From Bugula neritina (Eukaryota; Bryozoa; Gymnolaemata; Cheilostomatida; Bugulidae): a DNA stretch of 64,000 bases. The notes below the pieces were generated by a model, which was given only the letters and a program-made list of their open reading frames with translations, had not been told where the DNA came from and searched no databases. Location: NCBI GenBank assembly GCA_964035545.1, contig OZ037765.1, positions 17,912,698 to 17,976,697 on the forward strand. Direction: 5' to 3'. Position 1 is the first letter of the stretch. Each line of letters begins with the position of its first letter. Position numbers and translations under genes: made by a program. This document shows positions 24,994 through 38,700 of this stretch, piece by piece.

Positions 24994-25193
24994 TGTTATA
25001 TTGTCATTTGTGTGGTATTGTATTAATTGCAGAATTACTCAACTTTTAAATAAGCAATCAAATATATTTCCACTGAACAGTGAACTAAAATCCTCACACA
25101 CAAGTTCAACTAGCATATCCCTACGCATGCCCAAAAACATATATATAACCTCTAAAACTAGAGATATGATATAGCTTCCATGTAAACACAACA
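24994..25193 (-). repeat. 5' LTR of the Ty3/gypsy element
   Basis: Matches 20784-20979 along its length. The minus-strand sequence just inside it (24993 downwards) is the tRNA-Ser-type primer binding site, which sets the element's orientation. Confidence 0.88.
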
Positions 25194-25460
25194 ATGATTA
25201 CGATGGATGATTATCATTATGATGATAATCATTAAGTTTAACATTATCATTCTCATTATGATTATGATTATCATAATCGTTATGATTATGATTAGAGTTG
25301 GACTACTTAAACTTAAATTCAAACTAAAACGTAATAGTTAATAGTTTTACCAATAATGATAATCATTACTCATAATATTATTAATATTAATCATTAATTT
25401 TAAATCATAATGATAATGATAATCAATAAAGATTAAATCATAATGAAATGATAATGATGC
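25194..25460. repeat. degenerate GAT/ATC repeat
   Basis: Imperfect GATTAT, GATAAT and ATCATT units on the right flank of the LTR element, fading by about 25460. Confidence 0.6.
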
Positions 25461-25750
25461 AGACAACAAAGAAAATATAGTATAAATAACTCTGTGTTAA
25501 AACAAAAGTTGCAAGAGACTAATTGCAAACGTATAAATTTATTCTGGAAGTAAATAGTGTTAGCCTAAATGTAAGCATATTTTACATATTTAGTTTTACA
25601 ATTATCACATCCATTGGCACTAGCCGCTACTGCTCAGGAAAATCTTTCAAACGCTTGTGACCCGTGACGTCAAACGCGGCAACTATTTGTATCTGTATCT
25701 ATATAATAATAATATTTATATCGCTCGGATTTTAGTTAAAGAAGTATTCT
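25461..25750. other. non-coding stretch, nothing recognised
   Basis: AT-rich sequence between the GAT repeat and a small MITE. No feature is supported. Confidence 0.4.
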
Positions 25751-25865
25751 ATAAGCAGCTCCGAGTTGGGGGTGGCTGAATGCAATAATTCGCGATTCTC
25801 CGGCTTGGAGTTGGGGGTTCGGGAATCCTACTGCATTCAATCACTCCTAACTCGGAGCTGCTTAT
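25751..25865. mobile_element. short MITE or fold-back element
   Basis: About 115 bp with 40-bp imperfect terminal inverted repeats that begin ATAAGCAGCTCCGAGTT and continue through GAATGCA. It is more GC-rich than its surroundings and has no ORF. The flanks (TATTCT and AAAAAA) show no clear target duplication, so the superfamily is unknown. Confidence 0.6.
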
Positions 25866-26770
25866 AAAAAAATTCAGATGCTAATAGAGTATAGACTGTA
25901 GATTATATCTAAGATAATTGTTATATATGAATATTTTAGTGTATAAAGATGGGGTGCATGAGAAATTCTTTAAGTCGGGCAACTTCTCATGTATAAATCC
26001 AGCCATTTGAAGATGCCCTCTTTAAATAGTAAAGCTAGATGGGCTACCACCTTAGAACTTGTATTTTTGAGACGCAATAAAACAAAGTGATTGCTAAATA
26101 AGTGGTCAGCAAATTAACAGTGCAAATAAATTCGTACAACTTGCACATTTAGTCAGTTCAAACACTACTGCTACATGCAATTATATTCTGCATATTAGTG
26201 CTATGTTGTAAAAATCAGCTAAATATTATTTTGTGACGAATTGCATTTTTCTGCATAAGTCGAAAAAATTCAGATGAGCGTTTTTTCTTTTGAGTAAATT
26301 ATTTTCATGTTTTTTGTAGCTGTTTTAGTAAGCACTCAGTTGTATGCTTGCAATATTCAAAACACTAACAATAAAAATGACTTTATCATGCCTTAATAAC
26401 AATCCCAGTGTTTTCACTGACACCTGGGAAAACTTCACTGCTGCTATATCAAATGTTTTAAAAGTTATTTCACAAAACTATTTAATTTAGCAATATGTTA
26501 TTCAGCATAATATAATGTAGATAAAAGTTTATTTCAATAAAACAACTTTTGTTATACACACTGTGCAATTATAGAAAATAAACGAGGCTCCGCCCAAGAG
26601 ATGGGGGCTGGCTTTGGATACATATTCCAGTTACTACTAGCTGTAGTTCCTAATTTAGTGACACATACATATTGTGTGGTAACAAAAAACATATAAATAC
26701 ATACATATGTGGGATTACAGTGCTAATTAAAGAATATATACTAGGGATTCAAATGAGCATAAGTTAATAG
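25866..26770. other. non-coding stretch, nothing recognised
   Basis: AT-rich sequence without long ORFs or visible repeats. It lies downstream of the putative two-exon orphan gene. Confidence 0.4.
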
Positions 26771-26778
26771 CTGGTGCT

Positions 26779-27719
26779 TCAGTATAGAGAATACTGACCA
26801 CTTTTTACTGTAAAACAAGATTTAACAGCCTTTAGCCGTTTTCTATTTAATTTAACATCAGAGCAACAGATTTTGTTTTGTCTATAGGATGTAGCTTTAG
26901 TGTCACTATCACTACTACTCCTAATTTTCTTTCTAATGCTCTCAAGTAAATTGTAGAATGTAGATTTGAAAGTTGTCTTTCTGTTACTAATTGAGGAAAC
27001 AACTTCATTATTATCTTCCTCTTCAATGTCTTCCAATGTTATCCTATGGTCTATCACTTTCTCAAACACACATACTCCGTCATCTAATCCATCTCTACCA
27101 ATAGCCACTCTTCACTTTTTGAATAAAGACTTTCATCTCTATAACTTCATGTGGATTTCTAAAAATAATATGTTTTAGAGGTTGTCACCCATTCGTTTGC
27201 ATATACATAATAAAATATATCCTGGCAATACATGTGTGTAATTTACAGTTGTAATCTGCATCACAAATATCGGGTATAGTTGCTGATAGAGGTAAAGTAA
27301 TTTAACAAGTATATTTTGGAATTGTATTCCCTGTTGCATGTTTTCTACAGTACTGTGCAATGCATTGCGTTATCCATTATGGATAGCATTACGTACCAAC
27401 CATATTAACTTTTTAAATATATTATATGTATTTTAAACATTAATTTGTAATGGAGTAAAAAGTTTCGGTTTTGGAAAATTTTTTACATAATTTATATTTT
27501 ACAAGTGAATACTATGAATGTTAATTTAATATAATTATATATTAATAGAAGACAACAGCTATATATTATAAACTTTCTTTTTTATGCAAGTTCAAGTCTT
27601 GAAAAAAATTACAAATAAACTTACTCAGTAATAGTGTAAACTGGAGAGACAATTTCATTCCCTCTAGTACTAGTAGTCAGAGATGTGTTATCACAGACTG
27701 AATAATTCTTAGAATACAT
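26779..27719 (-). CDS. hypothetical two-exon protein, about 141 aa
   Basis: Not recognised. A small ATG exon (27625-27719, starting MYSKNYSVCDN) ends at a strong donor GTAAGT with two bases of a split codon. The next open frame (26779-27109) can be joined in phase through the acceptor GAAG. The second exon is acidic in the middle (TLEDIEEEDNNE), then serine-rich, and basic towards the C-terminus (LNRKRLKAVK). No signal peptide or membrane segment is visible. The acceptor has a poor pyrimidine tract, which is the main doubt. It stands alone between transposable elements and could be an orphan gene, part of an unrecognised element, or chance. Confidence 0.35.
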
Positions 27720-27887
27720 CGTGTGAATAATATAAGCGAATATTATATCTGAGAACAGAGAGAGCAAAATTATCAACTAGCTTCACCAAGATACAGATAC
27801 ATAGTGAACTTTTAGTTATTTTGATTGTTGAACTAATCGCAAGACACAACGTATCATTTAAATGTTGTCATTAATTGTTGACATGAT

Positions 27888-27952
27888 TATATATATATAT
27901 ATAATATATATATATATAAATGTATATATATATAAATGTATATATATATATA
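27888..27952. repeat. interrupted (TA)n microsatellite
   Basis: Three TA runs separated by AATG or AATA interruptions. Confidence 0.8.
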
Positions 27953-28049
27953 GAAGTAATGCTTGTAAGTTGTAACAAAACTTGCACAATTGTTCTTAGA
28001 AGCATGCATTTTGCACTTGGACTTGCATAATTTTGTATAAGTTATAATG

Positions 28050-28355
28050 GTGAGATATTAGATTTGGAATGTGACCATCGGCCTACATTTTTGTGCCCCT
28101 CAAAGGCAGAACAAAAAATATTTTGCATCCATACGAAGTACAGTGGACAAAACACTTTTTTATATATACATGCAACAAAACATGTAACCTGTAGTAGTTA
28201 TTGGGACTTCATTGTGTAAGAATTCATGGGAACTTGGAATAAAGTAAATTTGAAAAATACTGAGGCTGTTGCCCCCCAGCTCAAACTAAAGTTTAGAATG
28301 TAGCCCTCACACCGCATTTCATTGGCCATCGCTACAAAAGGGTTGGACACCCCTG
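28050..28355 (-). mobile_element. hAT-type element fragment
   Basis: Read on the minus strand it starts at 28355 with CAGGGGTGTCCAACCC, the classic terminal sequence of many hAT transposons. A body with GGGCTACATT-like and GGCCAATG-like motifs follows. No matching opposite end was found, so the lower boundary is a guess and the copy is probably truncated. It ends 130 bp before the large fold-back element. Confidence 0.5.
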
Positions 28356-28486
28356 CTCTATACGGACTATACCGATAAGCTGGAAAATAATCTTAATTTT
28401 CGTTGGTCTATTCAACCAATGAACTCTTTTCCAGTTCAATGTATTAAACTATTTTTCACATTTCGCCGAATGAGAGCGGGACAGAC

Positions 28487-30859
<2,373 letters not shown>

Positions 30860-30999
30860 GGACAGACAACGGAGTTTAACGCCGATTTCCGGTGCACACT
30901 ATGTTCACACATGTTCTAATGTTTAGCTGTATCTCACACTGACACTCATATTCATATTGATGCTGTAGTCATTGTGATTATTTTATTTGTTATGATTAT

Positions 31000-31500
31000 G
31001 CATATTTGGAGTTAGAAAATTTTAGAATGCTCGTTATAGTTTACACTGATACTAATCCTTTTAACTTTACAAATCACGCTCATACTCGTACTGATACTCA
31101 TACTGATACTCATAGTCATAGTCATAGTGATAGTATAAGTATTACTATAACTATTAGTATTACTATTAGTAGTACTGTAAAGTGTAATCTGTATTAGTAA
31201 AATTAGTATTGGTAGTACTAGTACTGGCGCCAGTAGTACTAGGTCTAGTAGCCTCATAGTTCATACTCATACTCATAGTGATAGTCATACTCATACTGTA
31301 ATAGTAATAGTAATACTTATATTATCAGTATCACTATGACTATGAGTGTGAATATCAATGTGACTATGACTATGAGTCATAGTATCCCTCATAGTCATAC
31401 TCACACTCATAGTCACTGCCACTGTCAGTAAGTGAGTATCATACTCATAGTGATAGTGAATTTAGTGATACTGCTATTGATAATTGATAGTGATAGACTT
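31000..31500. repeat. degenerate CATACT/CATAGT repeat
   Basis: Imperfect hexamer-like repeats (CATACT, CATAGT, GATAGT, AGTATTACT), open in several frames on both strands because the repeats lack stops. Low-complexity Ser/Thr/Ile translations show these are not real proteins. Confidence 0.7.
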
Positions 31501-32718
31501 AGAATTCCTCATTTAGTCATTAGACTTAGTCATTATGATTGCCATTATCATTAAATTTAATGATTATACTTAAAGGCTTTATCATCATGTTTATCATAAT
31601 TATAATGAAATAATCAAAGCAAATTCTTGAGAGTTGTCAGTTGAGTTACTGTTAGTGATTAGTGTTAATGAGTTATCTAGTATTCGAGTCACTGTCAGCA
31701 TTACATAGCGATAGATGTGAATACCAGGTTTAGTGAGCAGTTGTAGTTATAGCCAAACATAAGTAAGCGCATTTTGGTGTTGTTTAAGTTTAATTTGAAG
31801 TGCTACCAATAACCCCCTTACTCCAATCACTAATGTTTAATTGTGCCACTGTCATTATCTCAACTACTTCTATTTTACTTCTACTTCTATTTTAGTATAA
31901 CTATAAGAGTATTACTATGACTATTTTTGTAGTATGATTATAGTCTTCGTAATAGTGATTACGTTTGCTGATGTAGTCTAAAACATTTATGGTGGCAATA
32001 CATTTACATTACTAGGTGACTAAATCTTACTTCTGTAGCTTAGTAAATTGGAATAAACCCTTGATGCTAGTAAAAGCAGCTTGCTTAAGAAGATTTTAAG
32101 CAGATTTACTTGTAGACATAAACATAGTGTTAATACTGTTGGCTAGTCATATTCAGTTGAGTATTGGTTAGTACTACTTGATTAAAAAGTTATCTGTAGT
32201 CAGTGCCATATGACTCACTCTTGATTAATCTACTCAGCCCAAATACAAAGTTAAGTTTTGAAGCTTACTTTTACCTCTAAGCTTGCTCGCTCTACAAGCT
32301 ACCGAGATTTTGAAAATTGCTGAATACTTTATTTAGTATGCAAACGAGAATTCTCCCACAACCGTTTAGAACCTTGCATAATATAATTATAAGTTTACTG
32401 AATAAGACATGCTAGTGATGCAAATATCATAGCATGTTGCACTGCTTATTGACTTGAGAGTTCATTATTTTTCGTGCAGTCTTTGCCAATAATAGATTCT
32501 TACTTATTGATGTAGCAAATGCAACTAATTAGCTGATTCTAAGTCATTAAAGTTTGTGAAGGTCTAATATTGAATAGTTATATTAGTCATCAAGGTTATT
32601 TCTATGGTGATTTGTATTAAGTTATTTTAAAGTACCAGCTGCTAGTTACGTTTAGTTTTCTATAGTTGTTTAAATTAAAGGAAGGAAGAAAGCTTTTCTT
32701 CAATTCTATGAAATAAAA
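31501..32718. other. intergenic region upstream of TSR1
   Basis: No ORF of note. The TSR1 promoter and 5' UTR must lie in its last few hundred bases, but no clear TATA box or initiator stands out. Confidence 0.4.
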
Positions 32719-35700
32719 ATGGAAGCACACCGACCCGGTCCATTGAAGCAACAGAATAAACGCCATAACTCTGGGAGACACAAAACTAAGGGACAAATAA
32801 AAAGAAGCCAAAAAGGTGAAGCTTATTATTTCATAGTCTAAAATACTTATAGGGCTACTAGCCAAACTCAACCTGTTTCAGTTGTCAGCGGAAAAACCGT
32901 TACTGGGAAGCTGTTGTGTACTTGGAAGTTAGAACATAAATGTTACTGCAGCAGGTGCAGTTTCTTCAACTGGTGCATGAACAGTGTGCTTTATTATTTA
33001 AATGGAAGAAATAAAAGTTGTCCATTGATAATTTTCTATACCTAATGAAATACTATATATGGTATGCTGAAATATTGTAAAGTTAATTGGAGTGTTTTAA
33101 GCTCGATTGGCTTCTATCAAAGTATATACAGGTATCTTTGCAACAAATTAAATCCATATATTTTTCGGGTTTGCATATGTTGCATTCACCCAAAAAATAA
33201 CTTCAAATTTCTATTTATAATGATTTATTCAATTCTACGTCTTTAAAACATATTTTCTCAAATACAATATGGGATTAACTAATGTTGCCATATTTGCCAT
33301 ATGCTGCCTGTATTTCTAATTTTAATTAATTGTTGTTTGTTTAATTTGTAGGCAAAGCTGGCCATGTTCAATCATCCCGTCACAACAAGCAAGTATTGAG
33401 CAAACAAGATCGAAAACGACAGGTTAATATTTAAAATGCTATGAGACAGTATAAGCTTAGTATTTGTCTACAGCATGGATATTTTGGTTGTGGACACTGC
33501 ATATTTCAGTATTTTAATAGAATAATTTTTTAACTTTTAAATTTACAGGCTATTCAACTTCGAAAAATTAAAAAAGAAAAACTGCAGTTGAAAGTTAGAG
33601 GCATTGATGAAGCTAACGTCAATGATGACGAAGCTGAACCCATGCTGCCACTCCCACCACACTATATTGTGAGTTTTATAATTTTTATTGTGTGGTGATA
33701 CTTAAACTTGGACTCATTTTTGTGTACATTTCTTGAACTTTTTTTCCACTTCCTTCATATCCTTGAGAAAGACCCTATTTATAGTTTCAAGTTGGACATA
33801 ATAAAAACTTGAGCTAAAAAAAGCTTCAACTACAACTATTACTAACCTGTATATTATTATGAGCTGCTGAATTTTCAACTGTGTTTTTCAAGTGCGTAAA
33901 CAGACTTGCAGATGCAAAATAGTGTAAAGAAAATTGATGGTGAACCTCCTCAGTGAGACAATTAGCGCATTGTGACAGGACATAGCTCAATAAGAGATAT
34001 CGGACTAGCATGAAAAATTCATGCAGTTGGATTCAACATTTTTTTTACTTAAAGTTCAAAGTTTCTTATGTTCAATTTGCTGTTGACAGCCTTCTATTCT
34101 GATCCTATTGCAGTGACACACAGGTGTTGCTGCTCAGCTGCTCAGCTGCATAATTACAAATGATTTGATAAACTTAAGAATACTCAATTGACTGCAACCC
34201 TGTATACCGTCGTATATAAATAGTATGCAGGACTTGTTGCGTAGTATGAATATCATTAAACTGATTTACCACTTTGTAAATCGTTTCAATATTTTTAATA
34301 TAATTAGTTTATGGCCTTCTATAAAAAGATTCTAAGGGCATCTTTTTTATTTAAAATATTTGATGAATTGAATAATCATATGGTTGACTGTATGTTAAAA
34401 GTTTACTCCTAGAAAAAGACATTGATATCAATTTAAAAAAATCTACTGCTTTTATCTGAAGTTGCAATGTTTTTAGGCAGTAATACCGTTGAGTGATAAC
34501 TGCAATTCCAGTGATGTCTTGACTCTTTTGAGTAGCTGTGAGGAGCAGACAATTGCTAACACAAGTTCTCAAGGAATAACGCATGTCAGGTAGAGTTCTT
34601 TATTACTTTTTCAAAAAGGCTACTCAGTAAAACATTTTTGTCTTGTCTGAGTTCTCAAATTATACTTTAAATTTTTGTAGTTACCCAAAATTGAAGAGAA
34701 GAGTAGCTTACATTAAACCTGATCCTACAAATTTAGCTGCTGTACTTGAAGCTGTACGAGTTTGTAACACAGTGCTGTTTGTGTGGTCATTGATAGATGC
34801 CATAGATGAGCATGGTGAAAGCCTTTACACCAGCATCTTTGCTCAAGGCTTACCAGCCACAGCTCATGTAGTCATGGTCAGTTAATTGTGGACATATTTA
34901 ACATTTATTTAAGAAAAGAAATTCTTTATAGATATGTAGCTTAAATTATATAACCATGTGTGAAAAGGTCCTGCTAAAGACTCCTTCTTGGTGTGGTAGT
35001 TAGTGGATTGCAGTCGCAGCTAAATATTCCTATATTGCATTAACTAAGGAGTGGTGTAGGGAATATTCAAGGTCATAACTCTATGTTATCATTGATGATA
35101 GTTGTGATGGTGTTTACAACATCACTACTATACTGAATTTAGAAAAGCAGAAAAGGCACTGTGTTAATATACCTTTAATCCTTAGTAAATAAGATTTGTG
35201 CCTAATACCTATTTAAAGGGAAGTTTGATAGAAACAGTGTAAACATAACTAAATTACAAATTCTGTAAAATTGTAAAGAACAGCTTTAACCAGTCATGAA
35301 ATATTTTTATAGTACATCTGAAAAGTGTTATAGTTCCTCAGTTCAGCAAATTTTAAATTATTGATTACATTGATATTTGTAGTTGACTTCCTCAGCTCAG
35401 GTATATATTTCAGGGTATTAAAGGTCTTCCTCTGAAAAAGCAAACTGATGTCAAGCGACTTTTGAATAAAGATCTTGAAGAAAGGTAATAAAGCAGGTGT
35501 TTCTCCAGGGGCAGATAACTCTGACTGCTGCATCATTGAATAACTGCCAATGTTCATGTGCATAAGCAGTTGTCTGTTCCAGAATGCATCTATTTCCTAT
35601 TGTCATTTTTCAAATTTGTGTCAACATCGCAAATTACTCACTATAAATAATGAAAAGTTGTTAGGCTATAAGGCATGCAAGTTGATAACTGGATTCAATT

Positions 35701-38700
35701 TAAATTCAACCTATAAGCATCATAATGCTTGGACTATCTGGCTGATATTTATTTCTACCAAACTTCAATGCAAAATTCGTAATTTTTAAAGTTCATGAAA
35801 CTCTGAGATGTTGGTGTGGCCGAATAACCCTTAATGGCTGATGTAAGCTTTCTTGGTTCTCTCTCATAGGTTTACAGATTGTAAGATGTTCCCATGTGAC
35901 TCCCAAAGTGATGCCCAGACCCTGGTTAGGCATATTGTTCAGCAGAAGCTAAAAATGTTATCATCTCAAGAAATAAGGTCACAGATTGTAGCTGAAGAGC
36001 TTGCGTTTGAATGTGACGAAGATGACAAGGTTCCTACTATTTCTTGCAGCCTTAATGCTAATGTACCATTTCACTTCCTTGTGTATATTCCTGAATTGGA
36101 ACTTTACCCAACGATAATCCGATAATTCCTGTGAAGATGTAAAGGTGTAGCACTACATTGTTCGTAACTGCTACATTGAGAGTTGTTCACCTTTATATTA
36201 TTGCAGCTTCATTTTTAAATTGGAGCTTAAAACAAATAATTCAAAAACTATACTAATCAAAAGGTAGCATAGTTACTTAGAGGTTGAGCTAAGCTCAATC
36301 ACAATATTGTAATATGAGTTACATATAGCTAGTTGTAATATTGTAATATTGAAGAGTTGTGGTTTATTTACGACAGGAAAAAGGCACTCTGAAGGTCACG
36401 GGGTACATGCGTGGTCGTCGTCTGTCAGTCAACCGACTGGTGCATATTCCTGGATATGGTGACTTTCAAATAAACCGGATACTGGCTCCATCTGATCCCT
36501 ACCCTCTGGTGAGACGTTCTGTCTAGTCTCTCGTTATTTTAAAAAAAATCTGCCGATTATAGCAGTTACACTGTGTTTTGTTTCCTTTTTATTTGTATTC
36601 TCCTTCAGTCGGTAGAACTAAAGGAAAATACAAATAAAAAGTAAAGTTGTATATACAATAGATTTAACCATCACAGAAATTGAGATGTGTTTTTGTGCAA
36701 CAACTGTTTTTTTTTAGGTAAACACTCCATTATCACTTTAATTTATATTGATAAAAATAATGTTTTCCTCTTGTTAAATAGTGATTACTAATCATTTGTT
36801 TCTTGTTATTGTATGGAATGTACAAAACTTGTAGCGTTAGAGTTGTCTTCCCTTCTAATGAAATGTAAAATTTCATTTAGGTGTTACGACCAGATAAAAT
36901 TCAGAAAAACAATGAAAATGTTGAAATGGCAGATGCAGAATCAGTTGTGTTGTGTGTTGCTGATCCTGATAGTCAAGTTGACTTGGTCAGTGAAATGGCA
37001 GTAGATCCAATGGAAGGAGAGCAAACATGGCCGACAGACGAGGAGCTGGCTGAAGCAACTTCCAATGCCGGTACGGTTTTATGTAGTTCCTGTACAAAAA
37101 GTATTTGAATAAAATTATTTCATAAATCTAAGAGTTTTGACTGTCATTTATTGTTAAGATGAGGTCATGCTATTCACACGCAGCAATGGTGAAAACTAAG
37201 ACTATGGTTAGAGTTCCAAAAGGCACCAGTTCATACCAGGCAGCCTGGATCACAGATGCACCAGTCATTGAGGAAAGTGATGGATCAGAGGCTTCTGAAG
37301 ACTGTGCTGACAACACGGTGAATATTCTTTGTAAATATTATTGCATTTGCATGCGATAAAATGATGTTCCATGATTTTTTTGGTAAATCAGGTATGGCTA
37401 AGTGAACTTAAAGAGGCTACTTGTAGGTTCAATAACTAAGTTACAATAAGGAGTTGCTGTGAGCACAGAACCACTTACACTTGCCATATGCAGTAATAGT
37501 GATAAGATGTTTTTCTTTATTTTCTTTTTTTTCTGCATTAAATACCGACAAATCCGAAAGCCAACAAAACATACCAAAGGCCAATATAATGGCTAGTCAA
37601 TTCAGCACAAGTTTCTGTTTGAACTTTTATCTAGACAGACGTATTATTTGTTTGCAGGATGACATGGAAGCTATGAGTGACAATAGTGAAATCTCCAGTG
37701 ATGAAGAGCTGGAGGCTGTTGAAACTGGTAATCTTATTGGATTTTTTGCTTTATCTAAGCTGAATGTATTGTCTAGCTTTTTATTCTTCAACTGGTAACA
37801 TCTTTTATAATCTAAACTACGTAGTCTATTATGAGGTTAAGGACATGCCATTTTAATTTAATATGATTTAGTATAATAAATTCATTCTGCTCATTTTATA
37901 AGGTTCAACAGCTCCTTCCGTCACTTGGGGTGATCCTGTCAACTATGACCAACAAATGGATTTAGATCAAGAGAAAATAGCTCTAAACAAGTACAAAGAG
38001 GAGAGAGAGAATGAGCTGTTCCCAGACGAAGTTGACACACCAGAAAATATTCCGGCTCGGCTACGATTTGCAAGGTTTTTATACCTCTAACTCGTTGATA
38101 TCCTAATTCTTCTAGTTTTGCTGTTTTGTCAAATTCTTAAATCTCGCTAAAAGTAATTTTTGGATAAACACAAGGCTGGCATAAAATCAGAGTCTGCTCT
38201 GACATGTCTGCTAAAAACCTTTTCACCATAGGGGTTACAAATCTAGCAACCCACTTTTGTAGGTTTTTACAGCTTCGTGTATATACAATAATTGATATGC
38301 CATAATTATGCTGAGCTGTACTCAAGTAGCAGTTTTTGTAGTAGTTGTAGTAAATGGGATATCTCTTTCTAGAATGCATGCACTGAGGTGTTTCTTGGAT
38401 ACTATTTGTTGAAGATGGATAATCATTTCCTTTCTCTCATTTCAAATTTTTTCGCTTCCTTTATTTGTTTATAGTATGAGATCACGAATAACCTAATTCC
38501 TACATACCTATACTATGAGGAATTTTTCTTTTCAGTTTGAGATTTGAAAAACTAAAATTGAAGTTTTTTTTTAAGCATCATTAAAGTTGTTTTAAATAGA
38601 AAGATATTCAAAAGTTTAGTCGGAATGCAAAATTGCTCATGAACGGTTTGGGATTTAGGTTTTGGTTTCTTGTATCAACAAACATGTTTTCAGGTTTTAA

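Larger units (their letters stand above)
20784..25193 (-). mobile_element. Mag-like Ty3/gypsy LTR retrotransposon, decayed
   Basis: A 4.4-kb element on the minus strand, bounded by two similar LTRs of about 200 bp (24994-25193 is the 5' LTR, 20784-20979 the 3' LTR). Each begins TGTTGTG and ends ATAACA. A 5-bp target duplication, ATGAT, lies at 20779-20783 and 25194-25198. Directly after the 5' LTR is TTGGCGACGAG, complementary to the 3' end of tRNA-Ser(GCT) plus CCA. A purine run GGAGAGA precedes the 3' LTR. Domain order is gag, protease, RT, RNase H, integrase, as in Ty3/gypsy; the serine primer site fits the Mag lineage. The LTRs differ by roughly a dozen substitutions plus small indels by eye, and the ORFs are broken, so this is an old, inactive copy. 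Confidence 0.9.

Noticed and set aside
31006-31257. Frames on both strands, 63 and 81 codons
   Set aside because: Translations are simple Ser/Thr/Ile or Leu/Val repeats from a degenerate hexamer tract.
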